From Didymodactylos carnosus (Eukaryota > Rotifera > Eurotatoria > Philodinida > Philodinidae), in assembly GCA_905250885.1 (NCBI GenBank), contig CAJNOQ010003463.1:1-20213 (forward strand): a DNA stretch of 20,213 bases. The letters are read 5' to 3'. The notes beneath the pieces are model-generated. The model had not been told where the DNA came from and made no database searches. It saw only the letters and a program-made list of their open reading frames with translations. Made by a program: the position numbers and the translations under genes. Positions 11,857 to 19,511 of this stretch are shown piece by piece. Within the stretch, counting starts at the first letter, position 1, and each line of letters starts with the position of its first letter.

Positions 11857-13593
11857 TAGAACAAATTTGAGATAAACAAATGCAGTGAATGCAGATCGTT
11901 ATTGAGTAAATTTGATGTCAGATTATTTCTAACAGTCACTGAAATTTGATTGAATATTTGTATATGAAAAAATTCGGTAATATTTTTCAATTAGATCGTG
12001 TAAATCCCAGTCCTATCGACAATTGTCTCACATAAATCCGTTATTAGTGTTTTTTTTTCATGTTAATCTATAATTGTTCTTATCCTTGATTCGATAACTA
12101 TACTGTTGTGAAAGGTCAAAATGTATACAGAAGTGATGATTAAGATGAACTTCTTTTTCGTTAACGGTTCAATTATTATTTTTTCATCTTTAACATCAGC
12201 AGCACATTGATTAAAGTTGCGCTGTGACAAGAACAATCGATCATTCATTCATTTCTTATTACACTTGTGAAACGCACACACATCCATTCAAGGATAATGT
12301 CGGCGATACTAGCAATTCTATGTGGATATATCAAACAAAAAGTACGGAAATTATATTGAATATTGAAAATTAGAGATCATTTGCTCATGATATATTGAAG
12401 TGTTTCCTTTCCAATAACTATATTGTTGATTGTTCAGTTCAGTTTTTTTGATTGACGACCTTCATAATTCTTGAAAAAAAAAAGCATCTTGACTTTGAAT
12501 TATCATATGTACAATAGAGAAAGAATAATTCTTGACATAGTTCACAGTCAATCAACATTGAACAGATCTCATTAGTATAAGGAAAAAATGAAAAACCTAT
12601 GAACATTGGTAAAGATTCATCAATATGATGAGTACCACTTTAAATTCGTAAAAATAGAAAGAGAGATAGAGGTATTTTAACAAATATTGGTTTTAGACTA
12701 TAACACTGACGACACTTTCACTAAAAAAAAAGCTTTTAATTTTTATACATTTGATAATAGTACACGGTAACGACAATCGATTGACCACGATTGTACTGTG
12801 GCAATGTGAGTACAGTAAAACATATTGTACTCTCTCTTCGCCTGCTTTTTTCCTAAAATAAATCTGAAACAGTTTTACCGTTTAAGTTAATCGGTGAAAA
12901 AAATGTCTGTTTTTTTTAATCTCACTTCACCACGATTGTATCTATTCCATGCCAGTTTGGTAATTGTTGTTCTACTATATTTAGCTGTTTCTTGTTGAAT
13001 TGTACAAAACAATGTAACTAAATATAAATTACCACAAATCAATTTCACATTTTATCTCTAATATCCGACAAAATCCTTGCTGTTTTCATTTCAACTCTTT
13101 ACTATCATTCTTATTTCGTATCTATGTGCTAATAATATACTTATCATTCCAATAATAGTTTTATCTTCTCAACAAACATTAATATCATTCTAAAGAATTA
13201 ACAACTCAACTCATAACATATGTGTAAATTTTAATTTATTCTAGTTTTTTTTACAATACATTTTAATTTTACTCTATAAGAAAAATATGAATATAAAATC
13301 ATCGACATATGGACTAATAGGCTATAGTGAGGGTCATCATTGTATAATACGGATCATTTTTCTGATATACTCGTTGTTTTTGTTATATTTTGAAAGCGTA
13401 CATTATCGAAGAATGTTCATAGTTCAAATAATACTTTTCTCTGTGTACTTGTCATCTACCGCACTCTGTATACATACATGTGTGCTAGATCTAATCTTTT
13501 ATGAGTATGTGTAGCATATACATACAATCATTTATCAGAGGAGAGAGAAAGAGTCAAATGAGACGTAACTTCAACACAAGAGTATTTATTTTT

Positions 13594-13612
13594 AAAAAAA
13601 AAAAAAAAAAAA
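13594..13612. repeat. A19 homopolymer followed by GAA units
   Basis: Nineteen A residues followed by GAAGAAGA. It could be the poly(A) tail of a retro-inserted sequence, but no source sequence or target duplication is visible beside it. Confidence 0.85.
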
Positions 13613-13898
13613 GAAGAAGAATACAAGCAAGCATGCATACATATATGTTCTTAACTGATTTAATAAAAGAATCATATACATGTATATGTATCCATATGAT
13701 TTTTGACAATCATCTTTACTAGTCAAAAATGATTATATCCACATAATACAGTTACGCTATTCTCGATAGATATTCATTTAAATTCGAATAACGGAAGATA
13801 ATTTAGTTATAATATTGAGTAAGTTGAAAAGAGTATTACCTAACTAGACAAAATTTCATACAGTTGTCGTATATCACTATTTCTCGGAGAAAAAAACA

Positions 13899-13914
13899 TT
13901 TTTTTTTTTTTTTT
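13899..13914. repeat. T16 homopolymer
   Basis: Sixteen T residues, preceded by an A-rich stretch. Confidence 0.9.
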
Positions 13915-14158
13915 ATAGGAACAGTCTTTCTCTGTTCGCTGATGAATAGACTATTAAAGCGATAGCAATTGAATTAATCCGTTTAACAATCGATTTTAAT
14001 ATAGACAAACAGCATGATCCAGACATATATACGCATAGCTTTATTTACGTGATCCGATTATTATTGCTGTTATATTGTTGTCAGTTTAAAATTTCATTCA
14101 CCACCTCCATCATTCTATTATCAGTCATCAGTATTTATTGAACACTAGTATAGAAAAA

Positions 14159-14180
14159 CTCTCTCTCTCTCTATATATAT
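14159..14180. repeat. (CT)n(AT)n compound microsatellite
   Basis: CT units 14159–14172 run directly into AT units, about 650 bp upstream of the DDR-like start codon. Confidence 0.9.
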
Positions 14181-14598
14181 GATCCCATTAACTCTTGTTA
14201 ATCGAGTATGGATGATTAAAATAAAAAAATGTTTGACACATTTCAATCATTTAAAGAAATATTTATATAAAGAGAAAGATTGTATAAACAATAAGTATCT
14301 AAGTGACTTTTAAATATTCGAGATCTCATGGTCATTGAACAAACAGCTATACCGGATGTATGATCTTTATCATTCATATGTTTTCTCCTCTCCATTTCTA
14401 CGTACGTACGTTTTCCATCATACAGTTATAATCGAAAATTTCACACATCAAGAACAGACAGTGATAAATTACCAATAGATAGAATAATAACACCTGTCAA
14501 AATTTGACAATCGTAATATTTCTTCTAGTCTTTACGTTCACCTCCTCTCATATGAATTCCATTGAACGAAGAGATGGAGAAGAAGAAAATAAGAGAAA

Positions 14599-14624
14599 AG
14601 AGAGAGAGAGAGAGAGAGAGAGAG
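14599..14624. repeat. (AG)13 microsatellite upstream of the DDR-like gene
   Basis: Thirteen pure AG units about 200 bp upstream of the start codon, inside a purine-rich stretch beginning near 14560. GA tracts near animal promoters can bind GAGA-type factors; such a role here is only a possibility. Confidence 0.93.
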
Positions 14625-14787
14625 TTTAATGTACTCATAAAAAAAAAATCTTTTTTCCTTAATTTTATATTAACACACACACAAGAAACAACAAAAAAAA
14701 GAAATATACGCTAAAAAGTCATTTTTTGTTACACATGATAGGTAAAATAGAAAAGATTTACTTGATTGTTGTTATTTTGTTTTATAG

Positions 14788-14825
14788 ATGTTGAATTTAA
14801 ACTGAAATACGTACTTCGTTCAGTT
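14788..14825 (+). promoter_or_regulatory. Putative 5' UTR exon start (cis or trans splice acceptor) with a five-codon uORF
   Basis: A T-rich tract ending in TTTTATAG at 14787 makes a credible 3' splice site 38 nt before the start codon. The exon would begin with an upstream ATG at 14788 that reaches a stop after five codons (TGA at 14803–14805). This could be the acceptor of a 5' UTR intron or, if the organism uses spliced leaders as rotifers and flatworms do, a trans-splice site. Inferred from the motif only. Confidence 0.4.
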
Positions 14826-14904
14826 ATGAAGAATTATTGCAAGATTTCTCTGTTGATTATGATTCTGTTTGAAACATTGTGCACCAGTCAATGTATGGAA
14901 CTCA
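14826..14904 (+). other. Exon 1: start codon and signal peptide of the DDR-like gene
   Basis: The ATG at 14826 has G at −3 and opens a short basic n-region (MKNYCK), a hydrophobic core (ISLLIMILF) and a polar end (ETLCTSQC), which is a good secretory signal peptide. The exon ends before GTAAGT at 14905. The frame upstream of this ATG is open only to a TGA at 14763 and contains no other ATG, so 14826 is the natural start. Signal-peptide cleavage probably falls near residues 21–24. Confidence 0.8.
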
Positions 14905-17900
14905 GTAAGTCTCATACTCTAAAGTTATATTTTAGTCTTAATTCTAATATTGTTCTAATTTTGTTTATTTTAGAAGGACTATCATCATGTCAAATACCCC
15001 TGTTAGCTGAATCTTCACTAGTGGCGAGTAGCAGTTTAGATGAAACAAGTGTACCTGAATCTGCAAGGTACAATTTTGAAACGAAATCGTTTAAAAATGA
15101 AAATTAGACTGATGAGATCTTATACAAGAACAAATTTTTAACGATTTCTTTACGAGTTGCTAATAACTCAAATAAGCTGATTCTAGATACTGATATTACG
15201 TTTATTTTATAGAATGCGTTCTAATTATCCCGAAGAAAACTATGGTGGTTGGTGTTCATCATCAGAAATATCCTCTTCATTATCATATGAATGGCTACAA
15301 GTTAATCTTGGAAATTTAACTTATTTAACAAGAATTGAAATTAAATATCGTTTTCTCCATGATAATCGTCAACTAACTAAACATTACCAATCATCATCCT
15401 ATCGTCTTGAATATACTCGTGATAAACACTCAACATTAAATACAACATGGAAAAAATATCGACCAAAAGTCAAACATCATCATCATGATTCAAATCAAAC
15501 AACGACATCCTTTGATCCTCCCATTATTGCGACAAGTATTCGACTTATACCAGAGAGTCAATCAATGTGTTTACAATTAGAATTATTTGGATGTCCATTT
15601 ACCGATGGCGTCGTCTCTTATAGCATGTTCCAAGGTGTAACAACAAATTTATTATTAGAAGATGAAACTTATGATGGATACTATGATACAAATACAAAAT
15701 TTCTATCGGGTAAGTAACTTTAATCATAGTAATAATAATTACTTTGTTATTATACAAAACGGTCTCACATGTTCTATTTAAAGGCGGTTTGGGTCAATTA
15801 TCTGATGGCCAGACTGGTGCTGATAACTATCGTGAAAATCGTGGATACAAATGGGTAAGTGAAAGTTAAAATCTTATATTGATACGTTAAATTTTAATGT
15901 CTCGTTATTAAATACTAGGTTGGTTGGCGTGATAATCATGTTGATAAAAAGCCAATATCAATTGTGTTTAATTTTGACTATATACGAAATTTTAGTCGTT
16001 TAACAATTCATGCTAATAATTATTATACAAATGGTGTTTATGTATTTCGTTCAGCTGTAATAAAATTTAGTCGTTCGGAACAAGATTATAATAATACTCC
16101 TTCTCTCGTCTATCATCATCAACGTGATGAAAATTTTGATTTAGCTCGACCAGTAATGATCGACTTAAAATATCATGTTGGCTCACGTATTCAATTAGAG
16201 CTTTACTTTGATAGTAACTGGTTATTGATTAGTGAAGTAACATTTGATTCATTTATTGTTGGCAATATCGAACGAGTTATTTCAATTAGTAGTTCATCTA
16301 TATCATCGAAAATAAATCGTACACGTAAACGACCACTATCAAAGCCATTTGAGGAAACTGAACTATTATTTAAAAATAAAAATTCATTTAATCATGATCA
16401 ACTACTAACATCATCTATTCTACCACGTTCTAGTCGTCCAGTATTGGCAAATATTTGGGTCTATCTTATTGCTTGTTTATCAGCTATTAGTATTTTATTA
16501 ATGTTTGGTGCCATCATATTATTAATTCGTCGAACAACCACATCACAATCGGCTACACCTTCTAAAAAACGTTTAACATCACCCAGTTGGACACATCATT
16601 CCTCACAACATCATTACTTTCAACCAATATCATCACCATCTCTCTCACATCCTACTACCACTACGACAACAAACTCTTCGACAAGTGAAGATATAGATAC
16701 CACACATGAGCAAAATCACGCTCTTACCTATGGCTATGCAACAATTAGTGGTGGTCAACACGATTATACATCGCCCGTACTTTATGCTTCATATGGCACA
16801 TCAAAAGCACATCAACATCTCTATTGTTCATCATGTTATTCATCTTCTAAAACAACGACGCCAACAAAAATGGTTGTACCAATGACTCATGATCAATCTT
16901 TACATATTCAAGGTGTCTGCGGCAACAGTCAGTATTATACTCAACGACTACTTGGATTTGATTTAGCTCGAGCACAATTTATTCCAAGTAGTTCAATTAC
17001 AATTAAACGAAAATTTGGGCCAGGACAATTCGGAGGAGAGGTAAGTTAATGTAGCTGACGACAACTATTTTACCTAATCTATTATTTGTTAATATTCATT
17101 TTAAGGTTTGCCAGGGTGAATTACAGCTTCAACATTCGGAAAATACAACTGTTCCCGTGATTATACGTCGACTTCATTCAACTGCATCTATACAAGCTCG
17201 GTATGTATGTATGTGTATAATGGTGCCATGTAACATTCTACTAGACAGTCAGAATGATGGAGATAAAATGATGGGGATTAGCAATAAACTTCAACTTGTT
17301 TAATCAGTATTTTAAACGCAATGAAATTTTCTTCTTCCTCTAATCTTGAAATAAAATGTGCTTCTTATTTTAGTGTATCATTTTTCAATGAAATTAGTCT
17401 TTTAACATCGTTATGTCACTTGAATATATTACATTCATATGGTTTCTGTAGCGAACCAGTGTCTCTAATCACAGAATATATCGATACTGTTGATTTATAC
17501 CAATATCTTCGATATTATCGCAATAAGTTAGAATTGGTTAATCAACATCTGTCAAAGTATGTCAAGTTGTTCTTTTCTGTTTGTATATACAAAGTATAAC
17601 ATTACTTCTTATTTTTAGTTTATATTCCACTGTCTACTATTTCGGAAGTCAAATAGCATCAGCATTAAACTATTTAGAATCATTTCATATTGTTCATCGA
17701 GATTTGGCAGCAAGAAATTGTCTAGTTTGTTTAAATTTGACAATAAAACTACAAGATTTAGCCATGTGTAAAGAACCTTATAAAGACGATTATTATCCTG
17801 TACAAATTGGTACACAACAAGAAGAAAAATCATTGAGACCTATCCGATGGTCTGCTTGGGAGACAATTTGTTGTGTAAGAAATTTTATCTTGAGAGAAGA

Positions 17901-18327
17901 CATAATCTTTATATTCTTCTTTTTCTAGAATCGTTTTTCGTCAAAGTCGGATGTGTACTCGTTTGGTGTCTTATTATGGGAAATATTGACGATGGCCGAA
18001 CAACGGCCACATGCTCTATTGGATGATGAACAAGTTCTAACAAATCTAAAATTATTAAACTCATCATCGCTTACATCTAATATTGATTTAATTTTAAATA
18101 ATGATCTTACACCGCCAATTTCGAATTTGACTTTGTCGTTACCAGAAACGTGTCCAAAAGGATTATTTCATTTAATTCATTCATGCTGGAATAAATTTGA
18201 CTATAATCGTCCAACGTTTCATGATATCGACCATTTTTTTCAACAAATGGCACATTCACCAACTCAACAGCAAAACAAAACTGCTGATGCCAATATGATT
18301 TCTCCTAATAACATACAAATAATATAA
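14826..18327 (+). CDS. Discoidin domain receptor-like receptor tyrosine (pseudo)kinase, nine exons
   Basis: Exons: 14826–14904, 14974–15067, 15213–15709, 15784–15854, 15919–17040, 17106–17200, 17374–17556, 17619–17874, 17929–18327. All introns are GT..AG and reading phase is kept throughout, giving 2796 nt (931 aa plus TAA); human DDR1 and DDR2 are 913 and 855 aa. Order: signal peptide (about 1–23), discoidin domain (Cys32–Cys185), DDR-type discoidin-like domain (about 187–375), transmembrane helix (about 426–450), Ser/Thr/His-rich juxtamembrane region with a DDR-like IQGV motif (577–580), kinase domain (about 610–905), short tail. DDR hallmarks seen: VGWRDN, DYIRNF, HRDLAARNCLV, PIRW, SDVYSFGVLLWE. 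In vertebrates this family is a collagen-sensing plasma-membrane receptor. Oddities: Arg642 replaces the β3 lysine and DFG is DLA, so catalysis is doubtful. Family assignment is very firm; individual splice sites are inferred. Confidence 0.93.
14974..15709 (+). other. Exons 2–3: discoidin (F5/8 type C) domain of the DDR-like receptor
   Basis: Exon 2 (14974–15067) and exon 3 (15213–15709) are separated by a 145-bp intron. They encode the extracellular discoidin domain from Cys32 to Cys185, about 154 residues, the same size as in vertebrate DDRs. Cys72 and Cys177 lie at the spacing of the second DDR disulfide (C73–C177 in human DDR2, from memory), so both disulfides are probably kept. Landmarks are GGWCS, WLQVNLG, YRLEYTRD, IRLIPES and LELFGCPF. 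The segment equivalent to the human SSQW collagen-contact loop reads SSSL, so the key Trp is missing. Confidence 0.85.
15784..16440 (+). other. Exon 4 and start of exon 5: DDR-specific discoidin-like domain and stalk
   Basis: Exon 4 is only 71 nt (15784–15854) and joins exon 5 at 15919 in phase 0. Together with the end of exon 3 it encodes the second, DDR-specific globular domain. Recognisable DDR landmarks are GLGQLSDG, the VGWRDN motif at the exon 4/5 junction (Trp247/Val248), NFDYIRNF and LTIHANN, then LISEVTF near the end of the domain. The stalk to the membrane holds a basic run RTRKR (residues 381–385) and is rich in Ser, Asn and Leu. Confidence 0.82.
16441..17040 (+). other. Transmembrane helix, juxtamembrane linker and glycine loop (exon 5, 3' part)
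   Basis: A single hydrophobic stretch, about residues 426–450, is followed by Arg-Arg (451–452), giving type I topology. The cytosolic juxtamembrane region is Ser/Thr/His-rich with several tyrosines (in TYGYATI, LYASYG and QYYTQR) that could be docking sites. No LxNPxY Shc-type motif as in DDR1b is visible. The exon ends inside the glycine loop, read as GPGQFGGE (614–621) where DDRs have GEGQFGEV, that is, with one extra Gly. Confidence 0.8.
17106..18327 (+). other. Exons 6–9: tyrosine kinase-like domain, predicted pseudokinase
   Basis: Exon 6 (17106–17200), exon 7 (17374–17556), exon 8 (17619–17874) and exon 9 (17929–18327) encode the rest of the kinase fold. Retained: helix C Glu659 (FFNEI), His740-Arg741-Asp742 and Asn747 of the catalytic loop, Asp760, activation-loop Tyr768/772/773, and SDVYSFG. 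Lost or changed: the β3 lysine aligns with Arg642 (VIIRRL against VAVKML), and Phe-Gly of DFG is Leu761-Ala762. ATP coordination and phosphotransfer are therefore probably impaired. After about residue 905 comes a 25-residue Gln/Asn-rich tail. Confidence 0.85.
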
Positions 18328-18620
18328 AAGTGCAATTATTTGTAAATATCAAGACATTTTATAGTGTGTAACCCGGTTGTTATTTCTGCTCTTTTTTATG
18401 ATTTATTAATGACTAATATATAATTATACGCGTGTGTATGTATGCGCTACACATTAACGACCACGAAATGGTACATTCCGACAAATTAATAATAGCTTTT
18501 TGTGTTTAAATAAAAACGTAATTAAATTGTAGTTAAATCGTTGTTAATGTAGACACGTTTCGTTTTTGCACCGTGCCTGTCTTTATTCCAACTGATATTA
18601 CAATAAAAAGTATTAATTCC
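18328..18620 (+). promoter_or_regulatory. 3' UTR with candidate poly(A) signals
   Basis: AATAAA hexamers at 18509–18514 and 18602–18607 lie about 180 and 275 nt after the stop codon of the DDR-like gene and are the best polyadenylation signal candidates. A T-rich stretch around 18556–18585 could serve as the downstream element of the first. The stretch is otherwise AT-rich and non-coding. Confidence 0.45.
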
Positions 18621-18673
18621 ATATAAAAAATCATTATAAAACATATGTGAAATCAGGTAGTATACCACAGTCG

Positions 18674-18847
18674 TCAAAAGCGATAGAGATCAAATTCTTC
18701 GGCAGATAGTGCTAAAAGCAATGAAAGTCTGTCATCAAACAGCGTATGGGCGACAGACATCTGAAAACTCTCAATGTGATGTTTCTTGCGATCAACAACC
18801 TCGAATAGATTTTGCGCTACTCCTCGGAGAATGTGTGTGTATGTGAA
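18674..18847 (-). pseudogene. Coding-like open stretch on the minus strand, possibly a terminal exon or relic
   Basis: Read on the minus strand, 57 codons are open from 18847 to a TGA at 18676–18674. The translation has balanced composition (for example FEVVDRKKHHIESFQMSVAH and LLLALSAEEFDLYRF) and the DNA is less AT-rich than its flanks. The first ATG is internal and there is no ATG at the opening, so if real it is a last exon or fragment. The + strand is also open over the same stretch, which weakens the case. I do not recognise the family. Confidence 0.25.
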
Positions 18848-19511
18848 TCAGCAGAAAAAAGACAATTAATAAAGCCGAAAATCCCTAAGATAACACTTCC
18901 TTTAACAAAATTTCATAACTTCAAGAACATGAAAACTTTTCCTCCCCTTGTGTTGCATAAACAGCTTTATATATTTTGACTGTGACATCTACATATGGTT
19001 AAACCTAGAAGGAAAGCATTTCTAACCCACGATAATATAACTGTCACTTAACAAATAAAGAGATAGCTCTTTTCACATACAATATAATTATATGTCATTC
19101 GATAGAATGTAAAAAGCTGAACAAATTGTGATATTTTCTAATTCCCAAAAGTTAATTTGCTACGATCAAACAGTAGGATTACACGAAAAACTTTAAGTTT
19201 AAGGAGTGAACTTTTTGTCTAAAACTCGGCCCCGACATCTTAATTTTATATATTATATTATACATTATATTCAAAATTTGAATAGTCTATCTAGAGAGAA
19301 ATTCAATTTACACATTATTATAGCACATTTGAATTAGAAGGTGAGCAAAGCGTCGAAAAATCGCTCTTTTATAACCAGGAATTATGTTAAAATTACAATT
19401 TTAATTCAGTTATATGTTGTTTGATTAATAGCTAGTACTGGTGATGTCACGAAGCATGTGCAGATATGCTGCACATACGCATGTTTGATTCAGTCACAGA
19501 TTGTCTCTTGA
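18848..19511. other. Spacer between the DDR-like gene and the broken coding region
   Basis: AT-rich sequence with TATA-type runs around 19240–19290 and the hairpin at 19456–19476. I see no coding region or RNA gene. Confidence 0.55.
19456..19476. repeat. Hairpin with 8-bp perfect arms
   Basis: ATGTGCAG (19456–19463) and CTGCACAT (19469–19476) are perfect inverted copies around a 5-nt loop. A 10-bp near-palindrome GTGATGTCAC at 19441–19450 sits just upstream. Both lie a few dozen bases before the broken coding region. Confidence 0.5.

Larger units (their letters stand above)
11859..14787. other. AT-rich spacer upstream of the DDR-like gene
   Basis: This includes the likely promoter region of the DDR-like gene, but no TATA box or initiator can be placed with confidence. 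Homopolymers (A19, T16) and CT/AT and AG microsatellites cluster in the last 1.2 kb. Open stretches at 13287–13514 and 13501–13722 run through simple sequence and are not credible genes. Confidence 0.6.

Noticed and set aside
13594..13612. A19 tract as the tail of a retroposed gene
   Set aside because: No coding or SINE-like sequence precedes it and no flanking target duplication is visible.
13287..13722. Two overlapping plus-strand open frames (75 and 73 codons)
   Set aside because: The second translates an A19 homopolymer into a lysine run and both look like translated spacer.
17106..17200. Placing Ile640 or Ile641 at the catalytic lysine position
   Set aside because: Anchoring on VPV gives a two-residue gap before helix C; anchoring on VIIRRL is gap-free and puts Arg642 there. 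Either way no lysine is present.
17321..17373. ATG at 17321 opening a 92-codon frame into helix C
   Set aside because: The codons before 17374 have no DDR counterpart and contain a perfect acceptor at 17371–17373; splicing there gives a gap-free family alignment. Kept only as a possible alternative exon extension.
17615..17833. Minus-strand open frame of 72 codons
   Set aside because: It lies wholly opposite exon 8 of the kinase and is a shadow of that coding sequence.
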